A stretch of 64,000 nt of DNA from Ga0077555 sp963741565 (GTDB taxonomy: Bacteria; Pseudomonadota; Alphaproteobacteria; Rhizobiales; Hyphomicrobiaceae), in NCBI GenBank assembly GCA_963741565.1, contig CAVUIK010000014.1, forward strand, positions 1 through 64,000, written 5' to 3'. The notes under the pieces were generated by a model. The model had not been told where the DNA came from. It was given only the letters and a program-made list of their open reading frames with translations, and did no database searches. Below are positions 9,285-16,772 of this stretch, piece after piece. The translations under genes were made by a program, and so were the position numbers. Positions within the stretch are counted from its first letter, which is position 1, and every line of letters starts with the position of its first letter.

Positions 9285-10229
9285 TCAGGTGAGCCGGCGG
9301 TCCACGAGGAAGTCGATTGAATCCGAAATGTTCGTGTGGATGCCGAGCTGCCTTGGTCCGATGCCGAGCGCGAGGCCCAAGAGCTGCGTGAAATAAAGGA
9401 TCTTCACGCTTGTCTTGCGGCCATAGCGTTTTTCGGCGCGAACTTGGTGCATCTCGAGGCCAGTATGGCAAGTCGGGCATTCCGTGGCGATGACCTCGGC
9501 GCCTGACGCTTCGGCAGCTTCGAGAATGTTGAGAACGAGCTTGGTGGAGGTATCGCTGTCCGACAGTGTATGGGCGCCACCGCAACAGGCGGTTTTGAGC
9601 GGGAACTCGACGTTCTCGGCGCCGGCTGCCGCCAGCAGGTCGTCCATGTAATGCGGTTTTGACGTTGATTCGCTACCGGGCCCCTTGTCTTTTTCCGGGA
9701 AGATATGCCGCGGGCGCACGTACATGCAGCCGTAGTAGTTGGCGACCTTGAGGCCGTCGAGGCGGCCTTTCGTACGTTCCCGTAATCCCGCCTCGCCAAT
9801 CGTCGCCTTGATCCAGTCGAGGGCGTGAATGGTCTCGGCTTGCCCTGCCTTGTAAGTGGCATGTCCCGACTTTGATGACAGCCTCTCGACCACCTCCTGT
9901 GACTTGGCGTCGTGCTGCAAGTCGTGTTCGGCCTTTTTGAGATTGTGATAGCAGCCGTTGCAGGGCGCCATCACGACGTTCTGGCCATCGAGGTTCACTG
10001 CGTTCGAGAGCACACGGCTCGACAAATACGTCTGGAGCCGAGGATCAACGTTTTTCACCTCCATCGCTCCGCAGCAATTCCAGTCAGTCACGTCGCGCAA
10101 CTGCAGCCCGAGCGCTGTCGCCAAGGCTCGCGTCGAGACGTCGTACCCATTGGCCGAGCCTTCAAGTGCGCATCCGGAATAGTAGGCAACGGAACGGTAC
10201 TTATTGGCGCGTTCGGTGATGTCGACCAT
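9285..10229 (-). CDS. shdrB2: sHdrB2, CCG-domain subunit of sulfur-oxidising Hdr-like complex
   Basis: This 314-residue HdrB homologue has two CCG domains. Visible Cys motifs are DWNCCGAMEV, MAPCNGCYHN, YYGCMYVRP, TACCGGAHTL and TECPTCHTG, which build the noncubane Fe-S clusters that perform disulfide chemistry in methanogen HdrB. In the sHdr complex this subunit is thought to work on protein-bound sulfane sulfur. The ATG at 10229 was chosen over upstream codons because homology begins at MVDITERANKY and the upstream DNA is a palindromic repeat. It is the last sHdr gene, directly before soeA. Confidence 0.9.
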   Translation of the reverse strand: MVDITERANKYRSVAYYSGCALEGSANGYDVSTRALATALGLQLRDVTDWNCCGAMEVKNVDPRLQTYLSSRVLSNAVNLDGQNVVMAPCNGCYHNLKKAEHDLQHDAKSQEVVERLSSKSGHATYKAGQAETIHALDWIKATIGEAGLRERTKGRLDGLKVANYYGCMYVRPRHIFPEKDKGPGSESTSKPHYMDDLLAAAGAENVEFPLKTACCGGAHTLSDSDTSTKLVLNILEAAEASGAEVIATECPTCHTGLEMHQVRAEKRYGRKTSVKILYFTQLLGLALGIGPRQLGIHTNISDSIDFLVDRRLT

Positions 10230-10244
10230 GTGTTCTTCTTCTCC

Positions 10245-10412
10245 CATCCCTGCACTCGAGCGGGATAGAGGGCCGGGGTAAGGGGCGGCAACTGGCGCTG
10301 AGCAAGCGGCCACCCCTCACCCTAACCCACTCCCGGCTCGCGCAATCGCGCATTTTTCTCGGAGCTCGCTCTCTGTGGCGAGCGAGCAGGGAAAGGAGGC
10401 GATATCACCGCC
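10245..10412. repeat. Intergenic palindromic repeat, copy 1
   Basis: This segment shares GGGGTRAGGGGCGGCAA, GAGCAAGCGGCCACC and CCTAACCC blocks, in the same order, with 13081-13210, and both copies end in a GATATCA motif. It resembles the GC-rich REP-like elements common in Hyphomicrobiales intergenic regions. It lies between shdrC2 and shdrB2 and supplies the last 20 or so codons and the stop codon of shdrC2. Its edges are approximate. Confidence 0.65.
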
Positions 10413-11122
10413 TTCCTCTCCGTCTCGACCTCGTGAATGTACTCTTCGATCGCGGCGCGCGACTTGGCCCAGCCGCGGGTCCGGGGCTTCCTGACCTGCG
10501 CCCAGGCCATCTTCAGCCCCCACTTGAAAGGCAATCGCATGGCGACGTTGCGGGCAATCTGTACCAGCCAGTCCTGCATCAGCGGCTGCTGAGTTTTGAT
10601 TAGGAACTTGTGCAGGACCTCGGTGTCTTCGATCTTGCCCCGCTTGATGACTTGGGCGCTGAACTCATCGTCGAAAATGCGCGATGGCGACGGTGGCGTG
10701 AAACCCTTGGCCTCGAGCCAGTGTGCGGTGGCCTTCATCACGCCTTCGGGGTTCACGTCGCGCGGGCAGATGTGTGTGCACTTGTGGCACGACACGCACT
10801 GCCAGATGATGTCCTTGTCGCGCAGCAGCTCGCTCTCGTAACCCATGCGGATCAGATAAATCCAGTAACGCGGATTGAACCGTGGCTCGATAGCGTTAAT
10901 GGTGCACGCGTTTGTGCAACTGCCACACTGGAAGCAGCGATGAATGTCCTCGCCGCCCGGCATTGCCGCGATCTCTTCCTCCATGCGTTCGTTGTAGTCG
11001 GTGACGACGCGCGGCTCGATGAAGGTTGACCAGTGCCCCGACACATCGATGCCATCGATAACGAGGTTGTCGTGGGTTTTCAGGTCTTCTGGTCGGATCA
11101 GTGATTTCTCGTGGATTGGCAT
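10322..11122 (-). CDS. shdrC2: sHdrC2, ferredoxin-like subunit of sHdr complex
   Basis: This 266-residue HdrC homologue has two [4Fe-4S] motifs, CFQCGSCTNACT and CVSCHKCTHICP, and carries electrons within the complex. Its ATG at 11122 overlaps the stop of the preceding hypothetical gene by one base (TGATG). The last 20 or so residues, after EVETERKA, are low-complexity and are encoded inside a palindromic repeat, so the natural C-terminus was probably shorter. Order and orientation relative to shdrA, the hypothetical gene and shdrB2 match the known sHdr loci. Confidence 0.9.
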   Translation of the reverse strand: MPIHEKSLIRPEDLKTHDNLVIDGIDVSGHWSTFIEPRVVTDYNERMEEEIAAMPGGEDIHRCFQCGSCTNACTINAIEPRFNPRYWIYLIRMGYESELLRDKDIIWQCVSCHKCTHICPRDVNPEGVMKATAHWLEAKGFTPPSPSRIFDDEFSAQVIKRGKIEDTEVLHKFLIKTQQPLMQDWLVQIARNVAMRLPFKWGLKMAWAQVRKPRTRGWAKSRAAIEEYIHEVETERKAVISPPFPARSPQRASSEKNARLREPGVG

Positions 11123-12030
11123 CAGCGCGTCGAGGGGAGCAAGTCCCCGCCTCCCAGGCTGGCAGTGTCACCGGCAGGATGGGACCACGGCCGCAGGTCG
11201 GCGCCGCGGCCGTCGAGCCCTAATATCCGCCGCGTATGCTCCAAGGGATCGGTGGCTCCCGCGTTGAAGTCGGTCTTCAGATAAGCCCCGCCCTGGGCGT
11301 TGATGTAGTCGGCGTAGATCTGCGCGCACAGGAGATCCACGTACCACAACATGTCGCGGAAAATGCCGGTGTCCGCCAGGAACTGAGACAGCTCTTCGCG
11401 AAGCACGAGGAAGGTCTCGTGGGTGTCGGGGACGCCGATGACGATGCGGTCGACATCATCGCTGCCGCTCGCCGTGTCGTGCCATATCTCGCGCAGGACG
11501 CCCGTGTTCGCATGCGCGTCCCAGACCCACCGGGTCATCAGCGGATAGTGTTCAGGGTGGGCCGCATGCAGGATCTCAGCGGCGAGATCGCGGATGAAGC
11601 GCGGTGGCAAATGCAAGCGCAAAGCATGGGGAGAGGGGGGCGTGCGCAGGGTGCCCTCGAATGCCGCCACGCGGGCGTCCGCAGTTCCGGGGACATGCGC
11701 GTCGTGGAGTAGCGTGACGATGGCGGCGCGCACCTGCGGCCAACCCTGCTGTGCGATCAAGCTGCCGACGCGACGGCGCACGGTTGGCATAAGCGGTAGG
11801 ATCTCGTCGAATGCTGCGCGTTCCAACTGCCCGGCGCGGCCGTGTCCGAGCCTATCCTCCATCACCGCAGCCTTGAGCGCTACGGCTTGAGCGAACCGTT
11901 CAATGCCACCCACGTTCTCAGCCGCCGCAATCAACGTGCCCAAAGCCGCGCGCAGCTTTGGTCCGGAGAGATGGAGGGTCGGCCGTGCGACTGTCGCAGC
12001 ATGGATATCCACCAGGTCACTCCGCCGCAT
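11122..12030 (-). CDS. sHdr-associated conserved hypothetical protein
   Basis: This soluble protein of about 302 residues occupies the position of the conserved 'hyp' gene between shdrA and shdrC2 in known sHdr loci. It has no Cys motif for Fe-S binding, no signal peptide and no membrane segment. The C-terminal half (EILHAAHPEHYPLMTRWVWD; FRDMLWYVDLLCAQIYADYI) looks well folded and helical. The start is uncertain: ATG at 12030 overlaps shdrA by 14 bases, and GTG at 12012 or an upstream codon at 12105 are alternatives. Fixed synteny implies a structural or assembly role in the complex, but no biochemical function can be read from the sequence. Confidence 0.75.
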   Translation of the reverse strand: MRRSDLVDIHAATVARPTLHLSGPKLRAALGTLIAAAENVGGIERFAQAVALKAAVMEDRLGHGRAGQLERAAFDEILPLMPTVRRRVGSLIAQQGWPQVRAAIVTLLHDAHVPGTADARVAAFEGTLRTPPSPHALRLHLPPRFIRDLAAEILHAAHPEHYPLMTRWVWDAHANTGVLREIWHDTASGSDDVDRIVIGVPDTHETFLVLREELSQFLADTGIFRDMLWYVDLLCAQIYADYINAQGGAYLKTDFNAGATDPLEHTRRILGLDGRGADLRPWSHPAGDTASLGGGDLLPSTR

Positions 12031-13072
12031 GCGCGTGAGCACTGCCGCGCGCTGCGGCCAAGGCCGAAAGCGCCGCTGCATTCGCCTGCGCAATGCTGTC
12101 GTCAATCGTCTCGGGGCCGATTGCCGCGCCGGCGACGAACACGCCGGGGCGCGATGTGGCGCCCATAATGCCGTAGGAGTCCTTGCGTGCGATGAAGCCG
12201 TGCTTGTGCAGCTCGACGCCGAAGACAGCCGACAGCGTCATGTTGTCGACGTTGGGATCCATGCCAATTGCGTGCACGACCATGTCAAAGGGGATCGTGA
12301 TCGGCCGCTTCACGAGGGTATCTTCGCCCTTCACGATCAGCTGGCGGCCGTCGCTCGTCACTTCGGCGATCCGGGCCTTGATGTACTTGACCTTGAACTC
12401 CTCCTGGCTGCGCCAATAGTAATCGGTCTCGTAGTGGCCGTAGGTGCGGATATCCATGTAGTAGATGTAGACATGAGCGTCGGGCAGCTCTTCGCGGATC
12501 TCCATGGCCATGTTGGCCGACACAGTGCAGCAGATCTTGGAGCACCATTCGCGACCGATCTGGCGGTCGCGCGAGCCGACGCACAGCAGGATTGCGACGC
12601 GCTTCGGTTTTCGCCCGTCGCTAGGGCATCGCACGCCTGCTCCTGTCGAGATCATCTGCTCGACTTGCGTCGTCGTCACGACGTCGGGATAGGTGCCGAA
12701 GCCCCACTCCGGTTTGTTGTTGCTGTCGAAATGCGTGAAGCCGGTGGCAAGGATAGCAGCGCCGGCCTCGACGGATTGCCCGTTCGACAGAACCACGCGA
12801 AAGGCGCCTGGCGCACCATCGAAGGTCTGCACCTTGGTGTTGAGTGAGATCGAAATGGCGGGATCAGACTGGACGCGCGCGACCATGCCGCCGATCGCAT
12901 CCTTGGCCCACAAGCCGGACGGCACCAGCTTCGCGTACCCCGACAGAATGGGAGCGCCGCCGATCTGGTCCATCTTTTCTATGAGCATGCTCGGCTGCCC
13001 GACTTGCGACAAGGCATGCGCTGCTGCGAGGCCTGCCGGTCCGCCTCCGACGATGAGAATGGGTTTGGTCAT
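12017..13072 (-). CDS. shdrA: sHdrA, FAD-binding subunit of sHdr complex
   Basis: This 351-residue flavoprotein has an N-terminal Rossmann motif (LIVGGGPAGLAAAHAL) and the HdrA cysteine region LLCVGSRDRQIGREW followed by CSKICC, which binds an Fe-S cluster. It lacks the extra ferredoxin domains of methanogen HdrA, as expected for the sulfur-oxidising type. It should take electrons released during sulfane-sulfur oxidation; the physiological acceptor is still debated for the family. ATG at 13072 sits just after a palindromic repeat that separates it from shdrB1. Confidence 0.92.
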   Translation of the reverse strand: MTKPILIVGGGPAGLAAAHALSQVGQPSMLIEKMDQIGGAPILSGYAKLVPSGLWAKDAIGGMVARVQSDPAISISLNTKVQTFDGAPGAFRVVLSNGQSVEAGAAILATGFTHFDSNNKPEWGFGTYPDVVTTTQVEQMISTGAGVRCPSDGRKPKRVAILLCVGSRDRQIGREWCSKICCTVSANMAMEIREELPDAHVYIYYMDIRTYGHYETDYYWRSQEEFKVKYIKARIAEVTSDGRQLIVKGEDTLVKRPITIPFDMVVHAIGMDPNVDNMTLSAVFGVELHKHGFIARKDSYGIMGATSRPGVFVAGAAIGPETIDDSIAQANAAALSALAAARGSAHAHAAE

Positions 13073-13080
13073 TGTGCTCT

Positions 13081-13210
13081 ACTCCCTCTCCCGATTGTCT
13101 GCATTCCAATGGAGAGGGTCGGGGTGAGGGGCGGCAAAGGGCTCCGAGCAAGCGGCCACCCTAACCCTCTCCCCGCACAAGTGCAGAGTGCGGAGAGAGG
13201 GGATATCATT
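13081..13210. repeat. Intergenic palindromic repeat, copy 2
   Basis: This second copy of the element lies between shdrA and shdrB1. It contains GGGGTGAGGGGCGGCAAAGG and GAGCAAGCGGCCACCCTAAC, the inner inverted segments CTCTCCCCGCAC and GTGCGGAGAG, and ends in GATATCA. The inner hairpin could stabilise or attenuate the operon transcript between these two genes. Confidence 0.65.
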
Positions 13211-14585
13211 GCGGCGGCGGCGGGATGACTTCCCGTGTCACCGGCTTGAACCCGGGTCCGCTGGTCAGCCGAAGACGTGGATCGTAGAGCTGGTCAGGCT
13301 TGGTGCCAGACTGGATCTGGCGCAGATAGGCCTCGAACCCGGCCTTGCTGGTTTGCCAGTCGATGCCAAGTTTCTCGAGTAAGCCTTCGATGGGTGAGGC
13401 GTGCCAGTGCGTCTGCACGATCTTGTAGGGATCGGCGCCACACAGCAGCGCCGCCATCTGGCAGTCTGCCAAGACGGGCAGCGCCACCTCTTTGCCGTCG
13501 CCTTGCGCCTTCGAGATCCACTGGTTCTTGTCGAGGGTGGTGATACAGCCGGTGTCGTGGCCGATCATCACGTCGGCCTTGGCCTCTTCGACAGCGACGC
13601 GAATTTTTCGGTCGATGGCGAACGAGCGCGTGAATTCGCGCTCCGAGATGATGTGGCGGAATCCAAAGCCGCAGCAGTCGTACCAGGTCTTGTAGTCGAT
13701 CACCTGGACGCCCATGGCCTGCATCAGGCCCGTGGAGACGGCGACGCGGTTGCCGTCAAGAACGCTGTCGTCATAGATCGCATCTTCCGGCACCATCTTG
13801 TAGACATGGCAAGCGGGATGGATGGTGGCGCGAACCTGCGAGGCGTCGATGATCTGATGCTTTGCAATGTCGCCGCGCACGACATGCAACCATTCGGAAT
13901 AGTGAACGATCTCTTCGGGAATCAGCAGCTTGCCGTCGACCAGACGTCCGAGCTTGGCCAGGATCTTCTTCACACTCTCGCGCAGCTTCGCGGAGTGGAT
14001 CAGATACTGGCGGACCTCCTTGTAGTTGCCGAAGCTCGTGCCGCAGTGAACCAGCGGGTAGTAGTGTCCTGCGGTGCCGCCGTGCGCTTTCGCCGAAACG
14101 TAGGCCTGATGGAAATTGCGAAGGAATACGGCCGCCAGGCTTTCCAGATTGCCGATGCCGGAGCCGTGATAGTTCCACGCCGTGCAGCTGGTCTGGTCGG
14201 TCTCGTCGAGGTAGTCGGTGCCAAGCTTGTTCTGCAGCCAGAGGAGCGAGACTGGATAGCCTGGAATGTTGCCGCACTGACCGCAGCTTTTGTGATGCCA
14301 GAGCGCGGTGGTCGGGATCTTCTTGTCCCAGCCATAGAGTGTTTTCACGGTGACGGGTTTGTGCGCGTCGGTGACGCGGTGGACAACGATCTCGCCATCC
14401 TTTTCCAGTTGCCACATGGCGTCGCGGACGTCGGCGACGCGATCCTTGTTGGTCGCCATCGAGCGCCGGTCGATCCGCTGCTCGACCCATTGCGTCGCGA
14501 GCTGCGCCTCGGTGGTCGATAAATTGGCTGGCTTCCATTCGGTACCATGGCCGGTGAAGCGCTCGCCGTTGGTTGTCTCTGTCAT
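13206..14585 (-). CDS. shdrB1: sHdrB1, CCG-domain subunit of sHdr complex
   Basis: This 459-residue HdrB-type protein is longer than sHdrB2 through an N-terminal extension of about 100 residues. Cys motifs include HKSCGQCGNIPG, IHPACHVYKM, WYDCCGFGFRH and GHDTGCITTLD, in line with cluster-binding CCG domains. It pairs with sHdrC1. The ATG at 14585 is 4 bp after the stop of the VOC gene, so translation is probably coupled. The C-terminus ends at the edge of a palindromic repeat in a PPPPQ tail. Confidence 0.88.
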   Translation of the reverse strand: MTETTNGERFTGHGTEWKPANLSTTEAQLATQWVEQRIDRRSMATNKDRVADVRDAMWQLEKDGEIVVHRVTDAHKPVTVKTLYGWDKKIPTTALWHHKSCGQCGNIPGYPVSLLWLQNKLGTDYLDETDQTSCTAWNYHGSGIGNLESLAAVFLRNFHQAYVSAKAHGGTAGHYYPLVHCGTSFGNYKEVRQYLIHSAKLRESVKKILAKLGRLVDGKLLIPEEIVHYSEWLHVVRGDIAKHQIIDASQVRATIHPACHVYKMVPEDAIYDDSVLDGNRVAVSTGLMQAMGVQVIDYKTWYDCCGFGFRHIISEREFTRSFAIDRKIRVAVEEAKADVMIGHDTGCITTLDKNQWISKAQGDGKEVALPVLADCQMAALLCGADPYKIVQTHWHASPIEGLLEKLGIDWQTSKAGFEAYLRQIQSGTKPDQLYDPRLRLTSGPGFKPVTREVIPPPPQ

Positions 14586-14589
14586 GCCG

Positions 14590-15096
14590 TCAGCCCTTCT
14601 TCTTCGCCGCCTTCTTCGCCGGCGCCGATTCGGTTTGCGCCATCATCGCGTCGAGCCGCTTCTGCATTTCTTTTGGGGACACGTCCTCAATATGCTGTTG
14701 GAGCATCCAGACATGACCGAAAGGATCCTCGATCTGACCGGAACGATCGCCGTAGAACTCGTCCGTTGGGGGGCGTGTCAATTTCGCGCCGGCGGCGACA
14801 GCTTTCTTGATGGCCGCGTCGCAGTCCTTGACCATGATGGCCATCGCGAACGTGGTGCCTTTCAATGACTTCGGTCCGAGAACTTTCATCTCGGGGAATT
14901 CATCGGATAGCATCACCACACAGCCGTTGATGTCGAGTTCCGCATGCCCAAGACGGTTGCCCATGGTGAGCCGGAACCGTTCCTTCGCGCCAAACGCCTT
15001 CTTATAGAACGCCACGGCATCCGCTGCTCCCTTCACACGCAGATAGGGCATCACGGCTTGGTAGCCGGCGGGGACGTTTGATTTCTTGGCTGGCAT
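14590..15096 (-). CDS. VOC (glyoxalase/PhnB-like) protein inside the shdr operon
   Basis: This 168-residue vicinal-oxygen-chelate protein is of the PhnB/glyoxalase-like group: MPYLRVKGAADAVAFYKKAFGA at the N-terminus, LGHAELDINGCVVMLSDE in the middle, and GQIEDPFGHVWMLQQH near the end, followed by a Lys/Ala-rich tail. It starts at ATG 15096 with GGAGAC upstream. The gene sits between shdrC1 and shdrB1, which are adjacent in the loci known to me, so it looks like an insertion into the operon. It could be an unrelated passenger or an added activity on a sulfur or aldehyde substrate; the sequence does not decide. Confidence 0.85.
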   Translation of the reverse strand: MPAKKSNVPAGYQAVMPYLRVKGAADAVAFYKKAFGAKERFRLTMGNRLGHAELDINGCVVMLSDEFPEMKVLGPKSLKGTTFAMAIMVKDCDAAIKKAVAAGAKLTRPPTDEFYGDRSGQIEDPFGHVWMLQQHIEDVSPKEMQKRLDAMMAQTESAPAKKAAKKKG

Positions 15097-15112
15097 TGGC
15101 GTCTCCGTTTCC

Positions 15113-15205
15113 GTAGGGCGCAATAGGCCAATGGCCGTATTGCGCCGTCTCTGTGAGGCGGCGGCGTGCTCCCGGTGCAATGCGCCGCCGGCTATTGCAC
15201 CCTAC
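15113..15205. repeat. 93-bp palindromic element (MITE/REP-like) between VOC gene and shdrC1
   Basis: GTAGGGCGCAATAGGC at 15113 is matched in inverted form by GCCGGCTATTGCACCCTAC ending at 15205, giving near-perfect terminal inverted repeats of about 14 bp around a GC-rich core. The right arm supplies the stop codon of shdrC1. It borders the out-of-place VOC gene and may mark how that gene arrived. Confidence 0.7.
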
Positions 15206-15942
15206 GCATCCTCCTGCTCTTCGAGGAAGTCTTTCCAGTCGTCGCGCTTTTCCTGCATGATATCGGTGATGACGTCGAACAAGTTTTCGTCGATACCTTC
15301 GAGCTGGTCGAGAACACCGGTCATCTCCCAGATCGTATAGAGTTCGACGGATGTCTTCAGGTTGACCTCCCAAGCGGTCGCCGTCGTATTCAGGGTTGCC
15401 ATCGGGATCGCTTGGCGCAGCAACTTCAACGGCGCCTCGACCTTCGATATATTCGGACCCCAGTCCGCAAATGCCTGAGCGTTGATCATATCGGGGGCCA
15501 GCTGGTTGCCGGTCGAGATCAGCTTCAACATGACACGGCTGAACGGGCGCAGCACGTCCTTGGCGCTTTGCATTTGATGTTTGATCGCGACTTCGCGCAT
15601 CAGCATCACGAGGCCGCCGGGCGAATTCTTGAATGGGCAGCGGGCGGCGCATGTGTAGCACTGCGCGCAGGACCAGATTTTCTCCTGCATCGCGTCGTAG
15701 ATGCCTTCGAGATTTTCGGTCCACAACAGCTGGACGATCTCGCGCGGGGAAAAGTCGTAATAGTGGGCGGCGGGGCACGTGGCGGTACAGATGCCGCAGT
15801 TCAGGCAGCCATTCAGTTCGTGATCGAAGCGCATGTCGTCTTGCAGATCGCGGAAGATCGCCTCGAGCTTGGCGCGCGGCACGACGGGCGCCTCGGAGAT
15901 CGGATCGCCAATGAAATCCTGCACGCGCGTATATGCGCTCAT
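15202..15942 (-). CDS. shdrC1: sHdrC1, ferredoxin-like subunit of sHdr complex
   Basis: This 246-residue HdrC-type protein has two [4Fe-4S] motifs, CLNCGICTATCP and CAQCYTCAARCP, separated by about 40 residues, then a helical C-terminal domain ending in an acidic tail (FLEEQEDA). It is the first structural sHdr gene in transcription order and should transfer electrons from sHdrB1. It starts at ATG 15942, about 100 bp downstream of the amidotransferase-like gene. The stop codon lies in the terminal repeat of a palindromic element. Confidence 0.9.
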   Translation of the reverse strand: MSAYTRVQDFIGDPISEAPVVPRAKLEAIFRDLQDDMRFDHELNGCLNCGICTATCPAAHYYDFSPREIVQLLWTENLEGIYDAMQEKIWSCAQCYTCAARCPFKNSPGGLVMLMREVAIKHQMQSAKDVLRPFSRVMLKLISTGNQLAPDMINAQAFADWGPNISKVEAPLKLLRQAIPMATLNTTATAWEVNLKTSVELYTIWEMTGVLDQLEGIDENLFDVITDIMQEKRDDWKDFLEEQEDA

Positions 15943-16043
15943 GCGGCCCTCTCAGCCCAGGCTTGGTCGATTTACCGGCGCGAGCGTAGTCATCAGATTG
16001 GGGGTGAGCAAGTAGATATTCAAATTATCGAATATTCTGATCT

Positions 16044-16772
16044 TCAGGTCGATGATGTGATCCAACCCGTCGCGGAAACGAGGCCTGTCATGATGGGTAT
16101 CAGCGCGTCCTCAATCGATCGAGTGGCTTGCGCGATCGCTTCGAGGGCGTCGACTGAGTTGGCGGGCGCGTCCTCGGCTTCCATGATGAGATCCTCAATC
16201 ATGGCGCGCCGGATGCCCGGATGCCCAGCGAAGCCGAAGGCATTGCGGCCGATTTGGAAGACGGCGGGTCGATCGGCTGCGTCGATGGCCAGAATTGAGG
16301 CATAGGCCGGGGGGCACGGCCGGTCCCGCATGTAGACGGCCATCGGAAACGCATCCGGCAGGAAGCCGCCGAGAGCGTCGGGCGTCGAGCGCCGCATCAT
16401 GGCGAGGTCGAGCACCAGTGGGCTTTGCTCGGCAGTGCCCTCGGCCGCGAGCGAAAGGATCTGCGCGCCGAGGCCGAATGCGACGACAGGTTTGTCCAGC
16501 ATCAGGCAGGCGCGAGCGAGGCGAACTTCGGCGTCGAGCGTCGGCAGTACGTGATCTGGTGTGGCGGCACCCCAAGGTCCGCCTCCGAGCAATATCAGGC
16601 CGTCACCCAGCGTTTCGATGCTCGGTAAATTGCCGCCAGGGGTGAACGGGCGCGCATAGCCGAAGCGAACGCCCCGCCCTTCGAGATGATCCTCGATGGC
16701 GCCGAGCCATTCGGACTGCGTGTGCTGGACGACGGAGACGTACTTCATGGGTTGGCTGGTGCGGGCATTCAC
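16044..16772 (-). CDS. Class I glutamine-amidotransferase-like protein, catalytic Cys replaced
   Basis: This 242-residue protein has the fold signature of class I glutamine amidotransferases (GLILLGGGPWGA, then VVAFGLGAQIL, then GFAGHPGIR). The nucleophile elbow normally reads GxCxGxQ; here it is F-G-L-G-A-Q with Gly in place of Cys, and the Glu of the HPE triad is also absent. It cannot be an ordinary glutaminase. A 'gat' gene next to lipS1/lipS2 is a known companion in sHdr-linked lipoate-assembly clusters, which fits this position. GTG at 16772 overlaps the upstream stop (GTGA); ATG at 16748 is an alternative start. Confidence 0.8.
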   Translation of the reverse strand: MNARTSQPMKYVSVVQHTQSEWLGAIEDHLEGRGVRFGYARPFTPGGNLPSIETLGDGLILLGGGPWGAATPDHVLPTLDAEVRLARACLMLDKPVVAFGLGAQILSLAAEGTAEQSPLVLDLAMMRRSTPDALGGFLPDAFPMAVYMRDRPCPPAYASILAIDAADRPAVFQIGRNAFGFAGHPGIRRAMIEDLIMEAEDAPANSVDALEAIAQATRSIEDALIPIMTGLVSATGWITSST

